Assembly (NCBI RefSeq): GCF_000758945.1
Contig: NZ_JRND01000027.1
Coordinates: forward strand, 1 to 11,548
Origin: Lancefieldella parvula_C
GTDB lineage: Bacteria > Actinomycetota > Coriobacteriia > Coriobacteriales > Atopobiaceae
DNA length: 11,548 bases
Reading direction: 5' to 3'
The translations under genes and the position numbers were made by a program. Below are positions 5,984 to 11,548 of the stretch, piece by piece. Every line of letters begins with the position of its first letter. Positions within the stretch are counted from its first letter, which is position 1. Under the pieces are notes generated by a model. It worked only from the letters and a program-made list of their open reading frames with translations, was not told where the DNA came from and made no database searches.

Positions 5984-6166
5984 CTAGCTCCAGGGATCGC
6001 GTTCAAAGAGAGGCTCGCTCACGGGACGACGATCGGAATACGGGTCGTAACCATCATCATCTTCGTTTTCTGCGCGAGCAAACTCCGGGTCAACAACCTG
6101 CGTTTTCTTGGAATCCGCGTCCTTGCGCAGCTCGGGCTTCTCGGCCCTCTTGGACTCGTCACACAT
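5984..6166 (-). CDS. Short acidic hypothetical protein after clpB
   Basis: A 60-residue open frame that I do not recognise. From the ATG at 6166 it has a basic first third (ESKRAEKPELRKDADSKK) and an acidic second half (ENEDDDGYDPYSD), ending PLFERDPWS. It has no membrane segment and no known motif, and is probably unstructured. A GTG at 6178 abuts the clpB stop, but the ATG has GTGAGG six bases ahead and is the likelier start. It lies between clpB and a good intrinsic terminator, which supports co-transcription with clpB. Codon-level conservation could not be tested, so it remains a candidate. Confidence 0.55.
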   Translation of the reverse strand: MCDESKRAEKPELRKDADSKKTQVVDPEFARAENEDDDGYDPYSDRRPVSEPLFERDPWS

Positions 6167-6178
6167 ACGCAGCCTCAC

Positions 6179-8761
6179 TTACTTCTTGCGAGCAACCAAG
6201 TTGCCGTTCTCGTCAGTATCAACCAGAACAGTATCGCCCTCATGCAGCTCACCTGCAATAATCAAGTTTGCTACCTGGTCAACGACGCGACGTTGAATCA
6301 GTCGCTTCAGAGGGCGAGCACCGTAAACAGGATCCAGACCGTCAAGAGCCAGCGACTGCTTTGCAGCCTCGGAAAGCTCCAGCGTCATGCGCTCGTTAGC
6401 AAGCCTGCTACGAACATCCTTGAGCTGAATGTCCACAATGCGCTCAATGTCCTCAAGACCCAGAGGCTGGAAGACAACCACGTCGTCGATACGGTTCAAG
6501 AACTCAGGGCGGAAGGAGCTACGCAGCGCCTCCATAACCTGCTTTCTGGACTCCTCGTTGAAGCCCTCTGCGCCAGCACCAGCAATGAACTGCGAACCAA
6601 CGTTACTGGTCATGATAATGATGGTGTTCTTGAAGCTCACTACCCTACCTTGACCATCGGTTAGGCGACCGTCGTCCAGCACCTGCAGCAAGATGTTGAA
6701 GACATCAGGATGAGCCTTCTCCATCTCGTCCAGCAAGATGACGGAGTATGGATGCCTGCGAACTGCCTCGGTGAGCTGGCCACCCTCGTCATAGCCTACG
6801 TATCCTGGAGGCGCGCCAATGAGACGCTGGACCGAGAACTTCTCCATGTACTCAGACATATCAATGCGGATCAGCGAACGCTCGTCGTCAAATAGCAGCT
6901 CTGCCAGCGCCTTTGCTAGCTCAGTCTTACCTACGCCGGTTGGGCCCAGGAAGAAGAAGCTACCCAGAGGCTTGTTTGGATCCGCCAGACCTGCGCGAGA
7001 ACGACGGACTGCTGCAGCAACTGCGGAAACAGCGTCGTCCTGACCAATGACGCGCAGGTGAAGCTGATCCTCAAGGTTCTTGAGCTTGTCCATCTCGCCC
7101 TGCATCATCTTGGAAACAGGAACGCCGGTCCACGAAGAAACTACCTCGGCAATCTCGTCCGTGGTGACCTCTTCCTTGAGGATTCCGCCGTCTTCCTGCT
7201 TGGCGAGAAGGGCTTTTTCTGCCTCATCGTATTTACGCTCAAGCTCTGGAATGGTGCTGTAACGAAGCTCGGATGCCTGCGCCAAATCACCCTCGCGGGT
7301 CACGCGCTCCATCTGCACCTTTGCGTCCTCAATCTGGGACTTCAAGTCCTGTACCAGGTCAATTGCGCCACGCTCGTTCTGCCAGTTGGCCTTCATGCCA
7401 TCAAGCTTTTCCTGCATCGTTGCAATCTCTGCACGGAGGTTTTCCAGGCGCTCCTTTGAAGCAGCGTCCTCCTCCTTCATCAGAGCCTGCTCCTCAATCT
7501 GCATCTGAGTGAGCTGACGATCAACCGCATCAATCTCTGCTGGCATGGAATCAAGCTCCATGCGAAGCCTTGATGCCGCCTCATCTACCAGGTCAATTGC
7601 CTTATCTGGCAAGAATCGGTCAGAAATGTAGCGGTTAGAGAGGTCTGCTGCCGCAACCAGAGCGGAGTCCGTAATACGGACGCGATGGTGCTGCTCGTAC
7701 TTCTCCTTAAGGCCACGCAGAATAGAAATGGTGTCTTCAACAGAAGGCTCGGAGACAAGTACGGTCTGGAAACGGCGCGCAAGAGCAGCGTCCTTCTCGA
7801 TGTACTTGCGGTATTCATCCAGTGTGGTAGCACCAATTGCGCGGAGCTCGCCACGGGCAAGTGCTGGCTTCAAGATGTTGCCAGCGTCCATGGAACCCTC
7901 GGAAGCGCCGGCGCCTACGATGGTGTGAAGCTCGTCAATGAAGAGGATAATCTGGCCGTTAGACTTGGCCACCTCTTTTACCACGCTCTTCAAGCGGTCC
8001 TCAAACTCACCGCGATACTTTGCGCCTGCTACCAGGGCAGACATGTCAAGCTCAACAAGCTCTTTGTCGCGCAGGGTACTTGGAACGTCGCCAGAAACAA
8101 TGCGCTCTGCCAGGCCTTCCACAATTGCGGTCTTACCAACACCAGGCTCGCCGATAAGAACAGGATTGTTCTTGGTGCGGCGGCTCAGAACCTGAATGGT
8201 ACGGCGAATCTCTTCGACGCGACCAATAACTGGATCAAGCTTTCCCTGGCGAGCAAGGTCGGTCACGTTGCGACCGTACTGCTCCAAGGCTTCAAACTGC
8301 GGCTTTGCATCCTGAGAGGTTACGCGTTCATCACCACGAAGCTCGTTGTAAACCTCCTCCACGCGCTTAGCAGTAACGCCGGCGTCGCGAAGAATCCTAC
8401 CTGCATCAGTGTTATCGTTTGCCAGCGCAGTGAGCAGATGCTCGGAGGTAACGTAGGAATCTCCCAGCTTAGTGGCAAGCTTCTCGGCCTCGTTGATAAC
8501 CTTGAGAAGGTCGTTGCCAATGCCAATCTGTGCTCCGCTTACTTTTGGAGCCTTGGAAATTGCCTGGTCTACCTGTGTGGCAATTGCATCAGGATCTGCG
8601 CCAATCTTCTCCAAGATAGAACGCAGATTGCGCTCATTGCTGTCCAGCAGCGCCTTGAGCAGGTGTGTTGGTGCAACCTCGGAAGCCTCTACATCACCAG
8701 CAATGCCAAGAGCTGCCTGCAGTGCTTCCTGGGCGGTTACGGCCCATTTATCTAGTCTCAT
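6179..8761 (-). CDS. clpB: ATP-dependent disaggregase ClpB
   Basis: An 860-residue Hsp100 AAA+ chaperone that forms hexamers and pulls polypeptides out of aggregates together with DnaK in the cytosol. The N-domain spans about 1-150. NBD1 has Walker A GEPGVGKT (204-211), Walker B ILFIDEL (272-278) and the pore-loop segment KYRG (248-251). The coiled-coil middle domain, at about 400-525, separates ClpB from ClpA/C. NBD2 has Walker A GPTGVGKT (606-613), pore loop GYVGYDEGG (653-661), Walker B VILLDE (674-679), the FLNRID segment (754-759) and sensor-2 GARPLKR (814-820). Length is normal and all key residues are present. The start ATG has a strong AGGAGGGTG site. I find no CIRCE or HAIR element upstream, so regulation is unclear. 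A 60-codon ORF follows directly. Confidence 0.98.
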   Translation of the reverse strand: MRLDKWAVTAQEALQAALGIAGDVEASEVAPTHLLKALLDSNERNLRSILEKIGADPDAIATQVDQAISKAPKVSGAQIGIGNDLLKVINEAEKLATKLGDSYVTSEHLLTALANDNTDAGRILRDAGVTAKRVEEVYNELRGDERVTSQDAKPQFEALEQYGRNVTDLARQGKLDPVIGRVEEIRRTIQVLSRRTKNNPVLIGEPGVGKTAIVEGLAERIVSGDVPSTLRDKELVELDMSALVAGAKYRGEFEDRLKSVVKEVAKSNGQIILFIDELHTIVGAGASEGSMDAGNILKPALARGELRAIGATTLDEYRKYIEKDAALARRFQTVLVSEPSVEDTISILRGLKEKYEQHHRVRITDSALVAAADLSNRYISDRFLPDKAIDLVDEAASRLRMELDSMPAEIDAVDRQLTQMQIEEQALMKEEDAASKERLENLRAEIATMQEKLDGMKANWQNERGAIDLVQDLKSQIEDAKVQMERVTREGDLAQASELRYSTIPELERKYDEAEKALLAKQEDGGILKEEVTTDEIAEVVSSWTGVPVSKMMQGEMDKLKNLEDQLHLRVIGQDDAVSAVAAAVRRSRAGLADPNKPLGSFFFLGPTGVGKTELAKALAELLFDDERSLIRIDMSEYMEKFSVQRLIGAPPGYVGYDEGGQLTEAVRRHPYSVILLDEMEKAHPDVFNILLQVLDDGRLTDGQGRVVSFKNTIIIMTSNVGSQFIAGAGAEGFNEESRKQVMEALRSSFRPEFLNRIDDVVVFQPLGLEDIERIVDIQLKDVRSRLANERMTLELSEAAKQSLALDGLDPVYGARPLKRLIQRRVVDQVANLIIAGELHEGDTVLVDTDENGNLVARKK

Positions 8762-8950
8762 AAAATCACCCTCCTACCCCAAACAAAATCGTGCCGGGGA
8801 CTGAATCTTCATCGGATTCTATATACCCCTAAGCACGACTTTTAATACATATCTAAGTGTATCTGTAGTAGATTTTCTTATCGTAGTATGCTGAACTTTT
8901 GCGCTACGCAGCTTTGAGCTTTTGCAGCCCTACCCCGCACCTTATTGCTT
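8762..8950 (-). promoter_or_regulatory. clpB upstream region with two short inverted repeats
   Basis: These 189 bp separate the PIN toxin stop from clpB. On the minus strand TATATA at 8825-8820 is a possible -10 element, but no good -35 sits at the right distance. GAATC-N7-GATTC (8803-8819) lies between that -10 and the start, and ATACA-N8-TGTAT (8845-8862) lies upstream of it. Either could be an operator. Neither resembles HAIR (CTTGAGT-N7-ACTCAAG), CIRCE or the CtsR heptamers. I see no terminator for the toxin-antitoxin transcript. Confidence 0.3.
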
Positions 8951-9397
8951 CTAAAATTCGGCCTCTTCATAAACAAGATTTTGTTCAGCTTCTATTGTCG
9001 AGAAAAACTTGACAGGTGTAAGCACTGGTATATCCGAGCGAACAAAATCTGCCGTATTTCTTGTGACGATATAATCTGCCTTTATCTTTTTTGCTGCGCG
9101 CCAAATAAGACAGTCTTCAAAGTCTTCCCACTGCTCAGAAAGCGCATTTGAAATATCTGCTCCATCAATAGAACACACGTTGAGCAGTGGAGATACTTCT
9201 TTTAGTATCTCTTGCATGTGGGCAGAGCCGTGAGCCTTAGCACCCACATAATAGAGATCTGTATATGACTGAGCTGCTATCCACAACTCAGCATCCCTAA
9301 ACTGCTTCATTATGAAAAGCTTTTTTGCATCAGCAACAAACTGTTCCCTACACAAAAAGACGTCCAGCAAAACGTTAGTATCAATCAAGAGCTTCAT
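8951..9397 (-). CDS. PIN-domain toxin (VapC-like, PIN_3 type)
   Basis: A 148-residue PIN-domain protein, expected to be a Mg-dependent endoribonuclease acting as the toxin of a type II pair. It opens KLLIDTNVLLDVFL with the first catalytic Asp at D6. The middle QSYTDLYYV (43-51) is the PIN_3-style segment. DFEDCLIWRAA (92-102) supplies further acidic residues, with D95 and E94 as candidates. ADYIVTRNTADF (107-118) holds N114 and D117. PVLTPVKFF closes the fold, so the acidic centre looks intact. The ATG at 9397 has GGAGGT nine bases upstream. A GTG two codons earlier is too close to it. The gene overlaps the antitoxin by 17 bp, the usual coupled arrangement. Its RNA target cannot be read from the sequence. 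Confidence 0.87.
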   Translation of the reverse strand: MKLLIDTNVLLDVFLCREQFVADAKKLFIMKQFRDAELWIAAQSYTDLYYVGAKAHGSAHMQEILKEVSPLLNVCSIDGADISNALSEQWEDFEDCLIWRAAKKIKADYIVTRNTADFVRSDIPVLTPVKFFSTIEAEQNLVYEEAEF

Positions 9398-9722
9398 AGT
9401 CACTTGACCTCCACTCGCTGATTGCTTCTTTGTAGGTGCTGTTGCCTAAATCATTCCAAAATGATGCCGGCGCGGGAACAGATATCTTTCCAAAAAGTGA
9501 CGATAGCTGCTCTTTGTCCTTCTCGCTCAATTGGCGAGAAGACCCTTTAGCAGAAGATTCCAACGAAGCGCTTTCATAAGCATCAGGAAGTTTGCCTGTT
9601 ACCAGCACATATTCAAAAGCTGCATTAACCAGCTTGGTGGTGTTTGATCCAAGCGATTCAAGAACCTCGGAAACCTGATTTTTAACTTCAACAGGAATAC
9701 GAGCAGTTACAATGCTGTCCAT
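9381..9722 (-). CDS. RelB/DinJ-like ribbon-helix-helix antitoxin
   Basis: A 113-residue protein whose first 47 residues (DSIVTARIPVEVKNQVSEVL, then LGSNTTKLVNAAFEYVLVTGKLP) fit the RelB/DinJ ribbon-helix-helix fold: a beta strand that binds DNA as a dimer, then two helices. The rest is polar, with SEKDKEQ and a C-terminal SFWNDLGNSTYKEAISEW that probably binds and blocks the toxin. The ATG has a good AAAGGAG site. A promoter bracketed by an inverted repeat lies directly upstream, fitting autorepression by the antitoxin or the complex. RelB/DinJ proteins classically pair with RelE/YafQ toxins; here the partner is a PIN protein. Confidence 0.83.
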   Translation of the reverse strand: MDSIVTARIPVEVKNQVSEVLESLGSNTTKLVNAAFEYVLVTGKLPDAYESASLESSAKGSSRQLSEKDKEQLSSLFGKISVPAPASFWNDLGNSTYKEAISEWRSSDYEALD

Positions 9723-9734
9723 GGGTACTCCTTT

Positions 9735-9773
9735 ACCTAGTTATATCATTGTATTCACGTATTACAACTAGGT
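9735..9773 (-). promoter_or_regulatory. Toxin-antitoxin promoter with a bracketing operator
   Basis: On the minus strand TTGTAA (9767-9762) and TATAAC (9745-9740) are 16 bp apart and form a plausible vegetative promoter. The perfect 8-bp inverted repeat ACCTAGTT (9735-9742) and AACTAGGT (9766-9773) overlaps both elements, with arm centres 31 bp apart. This is a natural site for two ribbon-helix-helix dimers or one bridged complex. It lies immediately upstream of the antitoxin ribosome binding site. Confidence 0.7.
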
Positions 9774-9786
9774 CAAGGGGCACTGA

Positions 9787-11421
9787 CTAAACAGTTTCTG
9801 ACTGGATGTTTCCGTCTTTTAAAACAAGGGAGTGGAAGCGATTTCTTATTTCAGGGGTCACTTGATGAGACGTCATAATAACGGTTCTCTCTTCATCTTT
9901 TAAGATCAAATCAATGAGACTCTGAACAGAATCGGAATCCAAATGGGCAAAACTCTCGTCATAAATCACAATTTGTGGCTTAAACAAAAAGATTCGTGCA
10001 AGAGCCAATCGCTGTCGTTCTCCACCAGAAAGACTACTTCCTGCCTGGTCAATCATATGATTGATTCCATCTGGATATCTGGTAAGAATCTCAGAAAAAC
10101 CTGACTTTGTTATAGCATCAATAATTTCTTCATCGGTAAACTCATGGCAAAACAACGTAACGTTATCCCTGATGGTCGCATTAAAAATGAACGTTTGCTG
10201 AGAACAAGGGATTATGAACCGAGCGTATTGCTCGCTTTTGAATTGCTTGATCGACACACCATCCAAGCAAATATCTCCGCTATCTGGGCTCAGGGCATCC
10301 GTTAACAGTTTGATTAGTGTTGTTTTTCCACTTCCCGAGCTTCCCTCAAGAAGATACTTTCTGCCACGTTCCAAAGTAAAACTAATATCCGACAAAACTA
10401 ATTTGTCCTCGTCATAACCATACGAAACATGATTGACCGTTAGATTTGTAAAGTGCTCAGGAATATCTTCTGTTCCACTTTCTGTAGCTGGAGCTTCATT
10501 AAGAAGCGTTTGTATTTTAGTAATAATCTCTTTTGCGCTTCTCATATCAGTAATTGAATCACTTATGTTCTGAATGGGATTTGCTATGTAGACAACAAGC
10601 TGAGATGCCGCAACCATCATTCCTACTGTCATCAATCCATTAAGGGTAAGAATGGCGCCAATAAAATAAATTCCGATGTAAATAATTTGTCCTACAGTAA
10701 ATGAAAGTAAACGTGCCAAAGAACTAAAGTAACGAGCTCCAAATTTCTGCTTCTCCCAAGCCTGATTCGCGCTGCTCATGGCAACCCGCGAAGCCTCTGT
10801 TAGATGAAAGCTTCTAAGCAGATCAAACCCTTCAAGATGCTCATTTGCTGTAGCAATAAAATGTTCAGCCGATTCAGATTGTTCTTTTCGCTTGTTAGAA
10901 ATAATTCCAGACATTGTGTTAGGAACAAACATCTGGACAGCAATCATGCACAAGATGAACAGTACGAGCCATGGTGAAATAAACAACAAGATTATTAGGC
11001 TTACTACACCAGAAAAGACATCTATCAAAAGATCAATAAAGACGCGAAAGTATGTTTCTTCAAGCAAATCAAGGTCGTTAGTAAGAATTGAAAGCCAATG
11101 ACTGGTGTTGAACGAGTGGAACTCAGGAATAGAGCGACTGAAAATCTTTTGTATCAGCTCATCACGTAAATGCGTTTGACAGCCCTGTATTACTGACCAG
11201 CGCAAACGCCTACAAATCAAGTCGACGATAAAATAGCAGAGTATGTAAAGGCCAAACCAGAGGCCGTCATTCAATGCATCCGACAGATTGCCATCCATGG
11301 CAAGATTAACGGATTGAAGCATTACAAATGAAAGTGCAATTTCAAACAAGCTACTTAAAAGAGAGAAGACTACAAAGAATATTAGTTTGCTCTTTTGTTG
11401 AGCGTAAAGGTATTTAAGCAT
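9787..11421 (-). CDS. ABC exporter half-transporter (fused membrane and ATPase domains)
   Basis: A 544-residue type IV ABC exporter subunit. Residues 1-300 are the membrane domain with about six helices (near 13-37, 53-72, 125-147, 149-168, 238-260 and 264-285). Residues 325-544 are the ATPase: A-loop tyrosines near 334-336, Walker A GSSGSGKT (360-367), Q-loop CSQQ (406-409), signature LSGGE (464-468), Walker B IVIYDE (484-489) with the catalytic Glu, D-loop SFAHLD, and the switch histidine H519. All motifs are intact, so it can hydrolyse ATP as a homodimer or with a partner outside the window. The substrate is unknown; small peptides, drugs or lipids are typical. No peptidase domain is fused. 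The start ATG has a GGGAG site six bases upstream. The stop is 13 bp from the toxin-antitoxin operator with no terminator visible. The coding DNA is clearly more AT-rich than tilS or clpB. Confidence 0.93.
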   Translation of the reverse strand: MLKYLYAQQKSKLIFFVVFSLLSSLFEIALSFVMLQSVNLAMDGNLSDALNDGLWFGLYILCYFIVDLICRRLRWSVIQGCQTHLRDELIQKIFSRSIPEFHSFNTSHWLSILTNDLDLLEETYFRVFIDLLIDVFSGVVSLIILLFISPWLVLFILCMIAVQMFVPNTMSGIISNKRKEQSESAEHFIATANEHLEGFDLLRSFHLTEASRVAMSSANQAWEKQKFGARYFSSLARLLSFTVGQIIYIGIYFIGAILTLNGLMTVGMMVAASQLVVYIANPIQNISDSITDMRSAKEIITKIQTLLNEAPATESGTEDIPEHFTNLTVNHVSYGYDEDKLVLSDISFTLERGRKYLLEGSSGSGKTTLIKLLTDALSPDSGDICLDGVSIKQFKSEQYARFIIPCSQQTFIFNATIRDNVTLFCHEFTDEEIIDAITKSGFSEILTRYPDGINHMIDQAGSSLSGGERQRLALARIFLFKPQIVIYDESFAHLDSDSVQSLIDLILKDEERTVIMTSHQVTPEIRNRFHSLVLKDGNIQSETV

Positions 11422-11471
11422 GCCATCTCCCTTAAAAGAGATTTCGTTTTAAAAAGGTTATGACTGCATGT

Positions 11472-11548
11472 GGTATTCGGTATTCGGTATTCGGTATTCG
11501 GTATTCGGTATTCGGTATTCGGTATTCGGTATTCGGTATTCGGTATTC
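11472..11548 (+). repeat. Heptanucleotide tandem repeat, 11 perfect copies to the window end
   Basis: GGTATTC (GAATACC on the coding strand of the ABC gene) repeats 11 times without an error from 11472 to the last base, so the true length is unknown. It begins 50 bp upstream of the ABC exporter start, on the promoter side. Seven is not a multiple of three, and slippage here would change promoter spacing or, if a gene lies to the right, its reading frame. The array may also mark a contig edge. Confidence 0.9.

Larger units (their letters stand above)
185..9540. repeat. Dispersed octamer GGCGAGAA, 12 copies on both strands
   Basis: Plus-strand copies start at 1542, 3364, 5197, 5936, 5966, 7202 and 9533. 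Reverse-complement copies (TTCTCGCC) start at 185, 221, 1558, 3091 and 4338. In all 12 the base 3' of GGCGAGAA is a purine (six A, six G). Six copies lie inside genes, where they encode different residues in different frames (ARN, SRQ, LAG, GEK, LAK and SRQ). Six lie between genes, including one inverted pair and two direct pairs. Chance expectation under equal base use is about 0.35 for both strands. Confidence 0.8.

Noticed and set aside
7685..8755. Long plus-strand open frame opposite clpB
   Set aside because: It is antisense to a fully conserved clpB and has no recognisable domain. It reflects clpB codon use.

Overview
The window looks like a chromosomal segment of a mid-GC actinobacterium. 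The class Coriobacteriia (Atopobium/Lancefieldella/Olsenella type) is my best guess. This rests on the general look of ClpB, TilS and the aminotransferase, on the mix of ATG and GTG starts, and on clear GGAGG-type ribosome binding sites. It is a recognition-level inference with no search behind it.

Layout, left to right. Positions 1-239 hold no confident gene, only a long hairpin. A housekeeping block on the minus strand follows, read right to left as tilS (tRNA-Ile lysidine synthetase), hpt (hypoxanthine phosphoribosyltransferase; stop and start overlap as TAATG) and, after 234 bp, a PLP-dependent class I/II aminotransferase. Divergent from tilS, on the plus strand, are a YycJ/WalJ-type metallo-beta-lactamase-fold hydrolase and a small protein with one C-terminal membrane segment. 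Positions 5494-5983 form a gene-free stretch full of ordered repeats. Beyond it, on the minus strand, come clpB and a short acidic ORF abutting its 3' end. From about 8950 to the right edge the DNA is visibly more AT-rich and looks accessory: a RelB/DinJ-like antitoxin with a PIN-domain toxin behind an inverted-repeat operator, then an ABC exporter half-transporter. Upstream of the exporter, 11 perfect copies of a 7-bp repeat run off the window end.

Three signals are not explained by the genes. (1) The octamer GGCGAGAA (consensus GGCGAGAAR) occurs 12 times in 11.5 kb on both strands, in genes and between them, in different reading frames, and as an inverted pair in a perfect hairpin. It resembles a DNA uptake sequence or another genome-wide signal word. 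(2) Two sister mini-arrays at 5571-5689 and 5727-5846 share one architecture: three direct units with an exact 31-bp period and one inverted unit, ending in a perfect hairpin or palindrome. They share the unit frame but have different cores. (3) Two length-variable repeats stand out: a 24-bp in-frame repeat in the 5' end of tilS and the GGTATTC heptamer array upstream of the ABC exporter, a candidate phase-variation element.

How the genes relate: tilS-hpt is a familiar co-transcribed pair (tRNA decoding and purine salvage). clpB is the stress disaggregase. The toxin-antitoxin pair and exporter form a separate accessory block that may be partly co-transcribed, since only 13 bp separate the exporter stop from the toxin-antitoxin operator.
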